From NCBI GenBank assembly GCA_914767885.1, contig CAJZBQ010000056.1, positions 1,194,001 through 1,258,000 of the forward strand: 64,000 nt of DNA, read 5' to 3'. Position numbers and translations under genes: made by a program. This DNA is from Blepharisma stoltei. Taxonomy: Eukaryota > Ciliophora > Heterotrichea > Heterotrichida > Blepharismidae. The stretch's first letter is position 1. Every line of letters starts with the position of its first letter. The notes under the pieces are model-generated. The model worked only from the letters and a program-made list of their open reading frames with translations, was not told the DNA's origin and did no database searches. This document shows, in pieces, positions 44,987 through 55,330 of the stretch.

Positions 44987-45587
44987 GATTAAGATTACGC
45001 TGGGTATTTTAAGTCCCTGCTTCGTCCGAGGAAGCATTTTACGGTTTCCCGTATGGTGGCAGAGCGTTCACCAAGCTCGGGCCGAAACCTCCGGTTTCTC
45101 GGTAGAGGTGAAGGTCAAAGGGAGTGTCATACCGTCTTTGCTGACCTCCTCCATTTCCAACTTGGATCGTCGCCTAAGTTTACGCCAACACTGCCGCGTC
45201 GTCCGCCAGATCTGCCCATTGAAGGGCACCTTTTAAACTGGAGAGACTCCCGTTTAGATGTCTAACTCTCGCCTTCCCCTCTTTTCCGGTCATCGAGAAA
45301 GAACTCAACAGCTTTCGCCATTCGGGGCGAGCCACAAAAGCAGCTTAGGCAAGTAAGTCGCCCTGCCTCATTTCGGGGCACTCACTGGGCTGAGCGCTGC
45401 TGGCAAAAAGGAGTCACGAGTAACTGCCCATGGATCTGGTCGCAAAAACAGCGGCTCTCGCGCTTAGGCCTCTCGCTTCGAGGTCCCAGACGTTGTTGGG
45501 CTAACTCCTGGCTCCAAAAACCATGCCCGGATATACATGGGTAACCACCACTGAGAGGGTGGGTCGGTCGCCGTCCGCCATTTTATG
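44987..45587 (+). mobile_element. SINE-like retroposon, group III, with 23-bp perfect duplication
   Basis: Exact 23-bp repeat (TATATCTAATTTTTGCTAAT plus 3 more bases) at 44964-44986 and 45588-45610. GC-rich body, 3' end CGCCATTTTATG. Shares AAGTCGCCCTGC and CTGGCAAAAAG blocks with 57615-58095. The right duplication overlaps the stop codon of the convergent gene. Confidence 0.9.
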
Positions 45588-45606
45588 TATATCTAATTTT
45601 TGCTAA

Positions 45607-46101
45607 TTAATGATTATAAATTCTCCCAAGCTCATTTCTTGCAAACCCAGGGTTAGTCTCTCTTATATGAAAATCATTTAACACATAATGGCTTATCCCT
45701 GCTTTATGCTTCAGCATCTTTGGCTTCTCCATTGTTCTTAAATTTGCCTCTAGAGCTCTACTAAATAATTCTTTATTTATCTCTTCCCCTCCTCCCACTG
45801 AGCTTTTTCTCAATAATGACTTTACATAGCTGACCTTTGGCGACAAACTTCTTCTATAAGGAGCTTGCTGCTTTTCTGGATTAACTTTCATAGGAGTCCC
45901 ATCTCTTTTAGGGTAGTCTTGGTAAAAAGTCACACGGAAATGTGAGCTGTTAAAGCGAGTTGCATCATCAAGCTTGCTTTTTTCAGGATAATTAGGGGTC
46001 CAGAATTTGGAGACTAATTGGGTTTTCCGTGGAATTTTATTTGCAGTGAATTCTTTTAGTTTCTGGATATCTGAGAGAGGTTGTTGGACAGCTGAACTCA
46101 T
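45607..46101 (-). CDS. hypothetical protein (164 aa)
   Basis: Uninterrupted ORF from ATG 46101 (MSSAVQQPLSDIQKLKEF) to TAA in the 23-bp duplication. Basic, with KFWTPNYPEKSK and FHIRETNPGFARNELGRIY. No recognised domain. Such short basic proteins in ciliates are often ciliary or cytoskeletal, but nothing here proves it. The retroposon inserted at its 3' end leaves the coding sequence intact. Confidence 0.6.
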   Translation of the reverse strand: MSSAVQQPLSDIQKLKEFTANKIPRKTQLVSKFWTPNYPEKSKLDDATRFNSSHFRVTFYQDYPKRDGTPMKVNPEKQQAPYRRSLSPKVSYVKSLLRKSSVGGGEEINKELFSRALEANLRTMEKPKMLKHKAGISHYVLNDFHIRETNPGFARNELGRIYNH

Positions 46102-46188
46102 ATATGTTAGTTACTGATAAAATATAATTTATTTTTATAGAGAAAAAATTTATATATTTTTTTCAAAAATTATATTATATTAAAATTA

Positions 46189-48579
46189 TTAAATTTTTAT
46201 GCTTACTACACTTTCAGACAAAGTCCTCATATACCTTCTAGGGAAACTTACTTGTTCATCTATATTGTCAGTTTGGTTCCATTCAGGTCCTAGCCTAGGC
46301 GGCCTTATTTGTTTTCTTACTAATTGTTTCCAATCAGTCCCTTTAAAAAAGTCATGCTTTTTGATATCTGAAATAGTCGGCCTTTTTGCTGGGTTTCTAT
46401 TCATGCAGAGTATAATTAAATTCTTTGCTTCTTCGCTTACAAAGGAAGGAAACGTAAGTTTAGCCGTTTTTATATTTTTATATAAAATCTGTGTGTCTTC
46501 ATTATAATAAGGAGGGATCCCAGTAAGCATTTCATATAGCAGCGACCCTAAACTATATATATCAATAGCTTGATAAATCCCTTGTTTATGCAGTGTTTCT
46601 GGCGCCATATAAGCAGGCGCTCCACAAAAAGTTTTTGTGGGATTTGTGTCACTAACGTTTTCTTTGGCCAGATAAAAATTTGCAATCCTAATATGTCCAG
46701 GGGCGTCAATATAAATTGATTCAGGCTTGAGTCCTCTATATACAATATCGTGCTTATGTAAAAAGCTTAACGCAAGGACTGTCTCTGCTAAATAAAATTT
46801 TGCAGTGTCTTCATCAAGCCTTTTCCTTAAATCTAAATGGTTTCTGATAGTCCCATTAGGACAGTGCTCAAGAATGAGGTACAAATAGTTTGAGGATTGA
46901 TAAGACTTGTACATTAAAATGATAAAGGGATGCTTTATTTTTTTTAGGACGCTGTACTCGGATAAGGCAAATTTTATGCTGTTCATGTTTTGGAGGAAGG
47001 TTTTATTGAACATTTTTAAGGTGTAGACATTGCCATCTGACACCCTAGCAAGCTTATAAAGGCGTCCGAGCTGCTCTACACCGATTTCTTCGACGATTTC
47101 GTAGTTGCGGTCTGGCGAAGAGTCATCTTCCATCATACGATTTAAGGCAGACAAAGGTTCGTCTTCTTCAACTTTTATAGGAGAATTTGTATAATTAATT
47201 ATAGGAATTTGACAATTTTTATAGGAAACAATTATTTTTATAATATAATAAAAAAATAGCATAAAAATTCTTGGTAACTCATATTCGTCATTATCAGACT
47301 CTCGAGTAATCGTTACAAAATGTATAGGATTTTTATTGGTCGGACTTCCCTTAAAATTCCTTTTTTGTCAATAATTGACAGCGTCTTTAATTCTATTAGT
47401 CCATTGTTCAATTACTTCAGGGTAGCATGAGTTATATTTCAGCTTAACAGAGTTCGCCACAACCATCATATAGTAATAACTTCTATTAAAGCCTTTATTT
47501 GATGAATTTTTTATAGCTGTAACCTCTTCAAGAAGCACTGAAAATCTAGGCTCTTCGTTATCTAGGAAACTTTCACGGGTTTTATAATGATATAAAAAGG
47601 CTTCTTCTACGTCTAAAACTAGAAATACTTGTTTATCTGTCAAAAACATTGGGGTGTGAAAATAAATCATCCCAGAAAAACTTGGAGGCATGTCAGGGTC
47701 CTTTATTTTTGAATTTGTGTATTTCTTAAGCATCTGCTCGCCCATATACTTTGGAATTTCTTCCAAAATTGCAGGCTTCAAAGCCAATTCCAAAGGAATT
47801 TTCCCATTAGGGTCTTCAATTGTCATTGATGCACCATTTTCAATTAGCAACACTACGACTGCAGTTTCGCCTGAGGCGCATGCTAAATGTAGCGCGGTAC
47901 CTCTGTTTTCTGTCATTTTATCAATATCTACAGAAGGATATGATAATAATGTTTTCACACACTCAAAATGTCCATGTAGCGAGCACAGCTGAAGAGGGGT
48001 CCAACCATCCTCAGTTTCTCTATTTACATTGACTCTTCAGCTCAAAAGAGCTTTGAGTATCTCTAAGTTACCGTTCAAGCAAACATAATGGATGCACCTT
48101 CATCCAGTTGTAAATGGCTTGTTCAAAAATGTGGTAATTTCGCCTTTAGGTACTTTGTATGACTGGCTTGCTTTGAATTTGTCTATTATGTCTGATAGCT
48201 GCTCAACTGTGCCACGTTTGCAAACCTATTTAAACCATACGCTGATAGCTTGAGGTAAAAGATATGAATCAATTGTTCTCCGCTTTGTGTATTTTTCTAC
48301 TAAAAGCTCTTGTGTGTTTGTGTCAGCATTTTCTTTTAAGTGAGAAATCTCAACAAGGACACAAGAGCCGTTGGCTAAACCAAAAAAGCTGCAAAGCCAG
48401 CCTTCTACTATCATAACTTTGATATGGCAAATGTAAGTATAAAGCTTCAAACGGTTTGAGTTTATGTGAGCCTGATCTTCTATAAGCTGCTTCAGCTGAG
48501 AAACTGTGGCGTCAAGAGGGAGAGATATAGAACAGAAAATGACCTGGGGGTTGTCGTGGGCTCGTAATACAATATCCAT
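46189..48579 (-). CDS. ankyrin-PH-pseudokinase protein
   Basis: About 760 residues. N-terminal part, possibly ubiquitin-like (MDIVLRAHDNPQVIFCSISL, QLKQLIEDQ), then ankyrin repeats (GWTPLQLCSLHGHFECVKTL, GTALHLACASGETAVVVLL, GKIPLELAL). A PH-like domain follows (FSGMIYFHTPMF...VIEQWTNRIKDAV). The C-terminal AGC-like kinase fold has a degenerate loop (IGVEQLGRLYKLA), YTLKMF lysine, YRGLKPES instead of HRD, and ANFYLAK instead of DFG; APE is intact (AYMAPETL). It is therefore likely a pseudokinase. A 15-nt intron lies at 48226-48240 and a stop-free 84-bp IES at 47179-47262; removal gives RIF-IKVEEDEP. Role probably scaffolding in a lipid-linked pathway. Confidence 0.8.
47179..47262. other. stop-free in-frame IES, 84 bp
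   Basis: Hydrophobic, AT-rich reading frame between the PH and kinase parts, TA-bounded. A second 84-bp stop-free IES in this window (see NVL). Confidence 0.65.
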
Positions 48580-49014
48580 TTTATTATGCAGGAGATAAAT
48601 TTAAATAAAGTTTCAGGCGAGTAAATTAGGAAAAGCTTTACATTAATTTTAGGATGAGCAAGTAATGAAGAAGCTGGATTTAAATTATATTAAAAATTAA
48701 TTTGGTAATATAGCAATTAGTTGTAGAGTTATATGGGAGCAGAGCCTCTTAGTATATAAATTTAGGAGTATTTTAGTAATAATAATTAAAAAATAAATGA
48801 AATAAGTGGACTTTTAGATATTGATTAATGTAGCTGAAATAGATTAAGTTCATTTTTAAATAAAAATAAATGAGAAAAGAGTTCTTTGCAACCTAAAAAT
48901 GGCACGAAACTTAAGTTATATAATAGCTGCCAGAATGCTATAATATACTATATGCATATTATATTGATCTATAATCATCTTATAAAGTATCAGATATACT
49001 GTAAAGAAATTATC
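48580..49014. other. AT-rich intergenic, no gene seen
   Basis: Upstream region of the ankyrin-pseudokinase gene; includes TTAACT repeats near 49015. Confidence 0.4.
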
Positions 49015-49446
49015 TTAACTTAACTTAACTTATTATCTGGTGTTTAAGGTGTCTAGTGCTGCATTCCCATGGAGAAATATGGCTAAACTGGTGACACCAC
49101 GGAGCCATCTTGGAATCGCGGTGGTCAGCCTAACCGGCCAAGCCTTCTATCAACGCTAATCTCCAGCCGCCTACATGTCTCACCCGGCGCGTTGTTATCG
49201 CTCGCTCTGACTCAGCTCCTGCTCGTGCTCCGCTTAAGGGTCATCTTTCTCTGGAAGTGTGCTGAGAGGTAAAACCCTGAGCCTCTTGAATGCACTGAGG
49301 AGCTGCTCCTTTGGTTATCCTCAAAGTTAAACAGCTATTGCTGTGCAGAAGTTCTCTAGAGAAAGCCCAACCCCATAAATAAAATTCCATGAGGGAGAGA
49401 AAATTAGCAGAGCTAATTTCTCTCGAACCGAATGCCATTTTATTTG
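49015..49446 (+). mobile_element. SINE-like retroposon with 15-bp duplication
   Basis: TGTAAAGAAATTATC at 49000-49014 and 49447-49461. GC-rich body, 3' end ATGCCATTTTATTTG. Starts with TTAACT tandem repeats. Intergenic. Confidence 0.88.
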
Positions 49447-49461
49447 TGTAAAGAAATTATC

Positions 49462-49955
49462 AAAAGAAGCACTATAATAAGCTACAAAAAGTTTTTAGCC
49501 CAGTACTAGCTTTCAAGCCAAAGGCTATTATAAGAAATTTTTAGTGATTTAAAGCAGCGTTGTCAGATGGGGCTTATGCACTTATCTTATAATTGAAAAA
49601 ATTAATAAAAGACTCATTCAGACTCAGAATATTTTAAGTAATATGCAGTTTATAAAAAAATTAAATCCTGCAGAGATCTAAACAAACTTATAACAGAGCT
49701 TTCTTATCATAGTTTGTTGATAAAGAAAATAAGCTGCTTAGAACGAAATTTCCCCCTAAAAATCCCAGCTGAAACGCCGATTAATATTTGTAACAGCCAA
49801 AACATATCTTTTTATCTTTAAGCTAAAATAAATCCATCAATAATAAAAAACGCTGCATATTCCTAACAAAAACAAAAAAGAAACGCACTTCAAGCAGAAT
49901 GTAATAGTTTGCAGCAAAAAAAACAAGAAATGGCTTTAATAATTTTAAATAAAAT
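49462..49955. other. intergenic, no gene seen
   Basis: Mixed AT-rich sequence upstream of the 49956 gene; no promoter element recognised. Confidence 0.4.
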
Positions 49956-51548
49956 ATGAGTTCAGCAGAATTTCCTATCGAAGCAACCAAATCTCAAGGC
50001 TCAAATAAAGTAAGCCCTGAATTTGCTCAGTTTTTGCAGCAATCAGAAGGAGAAGTTGAAAAAACAAAGTTTATGATGTTTAGAGGCGACAAATCGCCGA
50101 ATTCTGATTCTGTGGGTGACTCACTTACAAAGTTTAATTCTGGAGATGGATTGACTGACTTTCGAAATATAAATATTCACCCTAGGTTTGAATCTTCCTC
50201 ATTCCAAATCCACGAAAAAATTGTAAAAATCATATAGGAAACAATAAAAGAAGCTCCTATAGAATACTACGAATCCATTCTATATGATTTGTGTAGGCGT
50301 TACAATTTAGAATTATTCTCAAAAAAAATAACCACAAAGTGCATTGAAATTTTTCATCACATTTATAGGCTAAAAGCTGAAGAAGAGGAATTATCGCCTA
50401 ATGAAGTTTCTCAGCTAAACATGCATTTTGAAGATGTCTTGACCTCTTTTCCTAACTCCCCCCCCCCCCCTCCGTGAGCGAACAAAAAAATTTTGTTCGC
50501 TCACGGAGGGGGGTTAATTTTTTTTTTTAAAAAAAAATTTATATATAAATTTTATAAAAAATATTTTTTTCGAAATTTAAAAAAATCCTAATTTGCAAAA
50601 ATTGGGAAGCAAATATTAATTTAATTTGCAAAATTTATGTTTTAAAACGCAATTTGTTTAAAATTAAACAGAATTAGCTCTAGATTTCATTATACTAATT
50701 ATCACTTATATATCAAAATTTTTTTCCATTAAAATTTTTTCTATTAAAAAAATTTTTGTTCGCTCACGGAGGGTGGGTTTTTGGTCAAAAAATGGTGATT
50801 TTTCTAATGGTTTTGTTCGCTCACGGAGGGGGGGGGGGAGTAAGATTTTTCAAGAGTATGAATTATTTAAAGAGACTTTAAGCTTGGCCTCAGCACTTGC
50901 TGTAAAATGGGGAATAGCTAACATAGATCATTATTCATATAGATTGACTGGAAGATCAATGAACATTAAGATGCTTGATTTACGGGAAATCAACAAAAAT
51001 TTATTCACATGCGAAACTATTTGGATAGGGACTATGATAAAGCAAGATCCTTTTGTAAAAATCGCTGATGACCAGATCGCTCAATACGCTTATTTGCTCT
51101 TACAAGTATGCTGTTTAAACTCTTATAATTTTATTCCCCTTTGCTGTTTTTTTTAAAATCTATAAAATATTCCCAATATGATAATTATAAAAAAATTATA
51201 AACACATATACTTATATAGTGACAAAGCTAGTAAACTCAATATTATCCTTAAACCAACACTGTAACCTCAACAATACCCCTACTATCGCAGGTCTTGTTG
51301 CTTCAAAAAATCCTAAAGTCACAAGATTCAGTGGAGTTGAGCCTAACTACGACGCTGAAGTGGTGGCTTATCAAAGACTGAAGCTTAATCGAGGAATTTT
51401 AAGTTTCTGCGTAAAAGACAGAGACTTAAAAACCATAAGAGAAATCAAAAGCTTATTAGAAGATTTTGAAAACGTTTATCGACAATTTGAACAGTCTTTG
51501 ATGGTAAACATTTTAAGTATGTCAAAACACGCAAAAGATGTTGTATAG
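49956..51548 (+). CDS. hypothetical helical protein
   Basis: After removal of a 15-nt intron (50223-50237), MITE A5 (50456-50840) and a short IES of about 56-62 bp near 51107, one frame remains: MSSAEFPIEATKSQG, HEKIETIKEAPIEYYESI, LYDLCRRYNLELF, FPKIFQEYELFKETL, YSYRLTGRSMNIKMLDLREI, LVASKNPKVTRFSG, ending SMSKHAKDVV. Mostly helical, soluble. A cyclin-like first helix bundle is conceivable (LYDLCRRYNLELFSKK) but weak. Family unknown. Confidence 0.6.
50456..50840. mobile_element. family-A MITE copy A5, reverse orientation
   Basis: TAA at 50453-50455 and 50841-50843. The hairpin module is at the left end here, so the element is inverted relative to A1/A2. Excision joins SFP-KIFQEYE in frame. 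Confidence 0.9.
51107..51162. other. short IES, about 56-62 bp
   Basis: AT-rich insert with a stop; TA pairs in phase give LLQV-KYSQYDNY (56 bp) or a 62-bp alternative. Confidence 0.6.
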
Positions 51549-51618
51549 AATATAATGATTTTTTTAATAAAAAAAAAATAAAAATAATAATTATTTTTGG
51601 AAAAAAATTGGGTGATAA

Positions 51619-52172
51619 CTCCCCCCCATCCTTGATCGAACGACTCGCCAACGTTCGATCAAGGATGGGGTTAAAAAAATTTTTTTGGGAAAAAAATTTT
51701 ATATATAAAATGAAAAAGATATATATAGATTTTTTTTATTTACTTTAAATAAGAGGGTTTAAGAGTATTTAATAATTTTTTACAGCAAAAAATTGAAGTA
51801 ATTTCATAAAAATACCAATTTTTTAATATTTTAATTTATTAATTGTCCCTGTATAAATTTTAATTTTTTCCTTATTATATTAATTTTATTTTTTTTTTAA
51901 TTTTAAAGAATCTCTATTTTATTAGATTATTGAGTTTTTAAGCATAGGTTGATGACTAAATCACTTCGAATGGTTGATTCAAAAGCTTTCTCTCGTCTCA
52001 AAGTCTCTGAAAACAATTTCATTATGTACATTTTTCCCAAGCTTTTGATAACTATTATATTTATATATATAAAAATTTGCATGATATGAAAATCGTTCGA
52101 TCAAGGATGGGGTTAATTTCCCCAATTTTTAGGAATTTTTACAGTCAATCGTTCGATCAAGGATGGGGGGAG
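51619..52172. mobile_element. family-B MITE copy B1
   Basis: TAA at 51616-51618 and 52173-52175; motif CATCCTTGATCGAACG at the left end forms a hairpin with an adjacent inverse copy, an internal copy lies at 52094-52112 and a terminal one at 52150-52170. Intergenic, between the hypothetical gene and the phosphotransferase. Confidence 0.88.
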
Positions 52173-52226
52173 TAAGAATATCCTTTTAATAAGTAGTAAT
52201 GTTTGTTAAAATATTCGTTTTATATA

Positions 52227-54082
52227 ATGGCATCGCCTTATCTGACATCTGATGGAGCAAGACACCTCCAGAAGTACACCTACACTGGTACAGATAACTC
52301 TATTTTTTATAGTTTGATATTATCACCACTATCAAATGCTTTAATCCAAGGAACACCTACATGGATATCGTAATTTTTATGTAGCCCTAACATGGTACTG
52401 GTTATCTAGATTACAATGCTAGGCGTGAATGCATTATTATTCTTCACAACAGAAATCTCCCTAAAATAAAAAAATAATTATCAATTTTTATGTCAAAAAA
52501 AAGAATTTGCTATTAAAACCAATAGGATTAATCTTTATAAAGTAAAATATTAATTTACGTCTCCACCTCCCTTCATTGTGGGTCAAGCTTATCATGCCGA
52601 CTTCCAGACTCAGTCTCATTGATCTGCACAATGCTCTATTTCGCATGGGTTGTATTTGATAACATGGACGGCAAGCAAGCAAGAAGGACTCAGTCATCAA
52701 CTCCATTAGGACTCATTTATGACCGTCAGTCAGATGCTATAGAAGCTACTGTTATGTCGACTTTCTTTGGAATCCTCTCACTCTATGGAAACTCGCCATA
52801 TACAATTGCCATATGGACCATTGCAATGATAGGATGCTATTTTGAGAACTGGGAAGCCTGCTATACTGGTTCATATAGTTCTTCAAGCAACAAGCCACTT
52901 TTTATTGGAATTCTTGCATTAACCTGTGCTATGTTTAGCCCTGAATTCTTTACGACAACTATGGTACTACAGACCGAAATTCGCGCTTTAGCCCTTTGTG
53001 TTTTTTGCAGCTGGGTAACTATAGAAGTCTCAATCAGGTAAAAACTACACAGAATCTTCAACGTTCTTATGAAATCTGATAAAAAAACTGACGCTTTCAT
53101 GAGTTTAGGCTCCTTATTTTACCTAATCTTCTGTGTAGCCGTCATCTTTGTGTTTTCTCCTTCAGGGCTAGCCTATACTGGCACAAGAGAAGTCATTTTA
53201 TTTTACTCCGCCCCATCCTTGATCAAACGACTCGCCGTCGTTCGATCAAGGATAGGGGTTAAAAAAAATTTTTTGTGGGATAAAAATTTATATATAAAAT
53301 AAATAAAATATATATATATATATATATTTTTTTATTTACTTTTAAATAAGAGGGTTAAAAGTATTTAATAATTATTTTTACAGCAAAGAATCGAATTAAT
53401 TTCATAAGAATACCAATTTTTAATATTTTGATTTTTTGGTTACCTCTTTAAATTGTATAAAATTTTAATTTGTTTCTTATTAAATTAAAATTTTTAATTT
53501 TAAAGAATCTCTATTTTTTAGATTATTGAGTTTTTAATCCTATGTTGATGACTAAATCACTTCGGATGGTTGATTTCGTAGCTTCCTTAAGTCTCAAGCC
53601 TCTGACAACAACTTCATTATGCACATCTTCCCAAGCTTTTGATAACTAATATATTTTTATATATTTAAAAATTTGCATGATATGAAAATCGTTCGATCAA
53701 GAATGGGGGTTAATTTTTCCCAATTTTAGGAATTTTTACAGTCAATCGTTCGATCAAGATTGGTGGGGGGGAGTTAGGGTTTATTTTTGCTAGAGAAATG
53801 GGATTTTTCCAGATAGCTCATATAAGTGATACAGAATATGAGCCTTTGAACACCCCAAATTTCGCATTGCTTTCTTTTTTTATGTTTAATACATCATGTC
53901 ATGCGTGGGGATTCCCATTGTTTGATGAGTATAATTTACTATTGGTTTTGACAATTTTGGCAGGCCTAAGCTACATTCATTTTATATACTCAGTTACACA
54001 TGAAATTACGAAAGAGCTGAATATCCCAATTCTTACAAATTTGCGTAAGTTTTATGTAGAGAGAAAAGTTCAGTCAGTTTAA
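52227..54082 (+). CDS. CDP-alcohol phosphatidyltransferase (choline/ethanolamine phosphotransferase)
   Basis: Last step of the Kennedy pathway in ER/Golgi membranes. The full CAPT signature is present: DGKQARRTQSSTPLGLIYDR followed by QSD (D-G-x2-A-R-x8-G-x3-D-x3-D). Start MASPYLTSDGARHLQKYTY. Three 15-nt introns: 52370-52384, 52395-52409, 53038-53052; the first two flank a 10-nt exon encoding PNM. An 89-bp IES (52462-52550) and family-B MITE B2 interrupt it. TMs include FFGILSLYGNSPYTIAIW, LFYLIFCVAVIFVFS and LLVLTILAGLSYIHFIY. With TA 53199-53200 used as left pointer the MITE joins VIL-GFIFAREM in frame. Substrate (choline or ethanolamine) cannot be told. Confidence 0.88.
52370..52409 (+). 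other. two 15-nt introns flanking a 10-nt micro-exon
   Basis: GTAATTTTTATGTAG (52370-52384), exon CCCTAACATG (52385-52394), GTACTGGTTATCTAG (52395-52409). Spliced reading is TWIS-PNM-ITMLGVNALL, matching the conserved PN-x-IT-x-x-G start of the CAPT domain. Confidence 0.88.
52462..52550. other. IES, 89 bp, TA-bounded
   Basis: AT-rich with stops; excision gives EISL-IYVSTSLHC before the CAPT motif. Confidence 0.75.
53206..53773. mobile_element. family-B MITE copy B2
   Basis: TTA at 53203-53205 and 53774-53776; termini CTCCGCCCCATCCTTGATC and GATTGGTGGGGGGGAG. Same layout as B1. In-frame removal requires a TA five bases outside the left end (53199-53200). Confidence 0.85.
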
Positions 54083-54256
54083 TAACTAATAGGTAAAAAT
54101 AATTTAAGGATTTGGGAATTATTATAATATATAGGCTATAGGCTGAAAAGTAAGGATATAGAAATTTGGTTGAAATTTATTTATAGAGAAAATGGAGGAA
54201 TTGTGGAGAAATGAGAAAATTGCTTATTTGAGGAAGATTTATTATGTTTTTAACAC

Positions 54257-54956
54257 TTATATGTGCAAATATAGCACATGGGATCTTATAAATGCCCAGT
54301 TTTGGAATGTCATGGTTCCTAGTGAGCTTTCATTAGAAGAATATTCTGACTCTTCAGAAACTTCTGTGTCTGTAATGCTTTGTATTTCTGAGTCTAGTCC
54401 CATTAAACTGCTAACAAAGGATTCATCGTTGTTTTTATGAATTAAAGATATGTTTGGGTGATCCATAATTTTATAATCTTTTTTCCTGCTATAAATATTT
54501 ATTATTATTAAACCAATTTCTTAATTCTTTAGAAATATCTATGTTATAATTAAATTTATTATGAGCCTTCCCTAGTAAGATATAATCAATGCTTCTCATC
54601 ATATAAGACTTGGATAGAGAGTCCGATATCGATAAATTGGAAAGGTCAACACTTGATAATAAATTAGACATTTTCAGATTCTCGTCCTTGGCTTCCTGAA
54701 TTCTTGATTTAAAGCTTCTGAGGATCTTTTCTTGTCCTTCAAGCATATTCTTGATTTCAGAAACTTGAGCTTTTAGCTTGAAAATTTCAGCATCCTCTTT
54801 AATTTCATTAGATGAATGGATTGGGGATGAAATCTGCTTAAAATCTACGGCTGTTGTGGACTCTGAAAAGTTGTTAAACTTATAGTCAGAGCTTGGCAAA
54901 TATTTTTCTTCCAGATCTAGGATATGGCTTTGCGTTGATCTTTGATCTGTGTCCAT
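54257..54956 (-). CDS. small coiled-coil protein in two frames
   Basis: First part (54489-54956): MDTDQRSTQSHIL, coiled coil EIFKLKAQVSEIKNMLEGQE, ending LRNWFNNNKYL. Second part (54257-54466): acidic DSEIQSITDTEVSEESEYSS and FIRSHVLYLHI. A GT...AG stretch of 25 nt near 54475-54510 would connect the frames (phase fits), which would be an exception to the 15-nt rule; a very small IES is the alternative. Function unknown. Confidence 0.5.
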
Positions 54957-54957
54957 A

Positions 54958-55330
54958 ATTTTAATTAATATTCAGAGAAATTGCCAAATCTAGAAATACT
55001 AATGCTTTTCCTAATATAAAAGGCAAGCCAAAGACAGTTTTTTTAAACAAATTCTGATGATCGAAGCCAAATTAAAAATAATATTAATGATCTAGCATTG
55101 GCAACACAAATTTTTTAAACGAATTATGATTAAAGATATTTTCATTTGATTTAGAAGTATAATTTTAATTAATATTCTGAGAAATTGCCTAATATAGAAA
55201 TACTAATGGCTTTTTCTAGCTTAGTTAAAGTCTGTCAGTTTTATAAAACAGTTTTTGATTAATTGAAGCCAATTATATTAAAATAATATAAATGACAAGC
55301 ATTGGAAAAACGAACTATGATTTGATGATA
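54958..55330. repeat. direct duplication of a roughly 170-bp gene-upstream block
   Basis: 54958-55140 and 55150-55330 are similar: TTAATTAATATTC-GAGAAATTGCC, AGAAATACTAATG, ACAGTTTTT, GAAGCCAA, AGCATTGG and CGAA-TATGAT occur in the same order. The second copy includes the start of the F-box gene, so the first is likely a promoter/5'-end duplicate. Confidence 0.65.

Noticed and set aside
44976-45265. Two ORFs of 70-86 aa at 45 kb
   Set aside because: They lie inside the GC-rich retroposon, overlap each other in different frames and match no protein.
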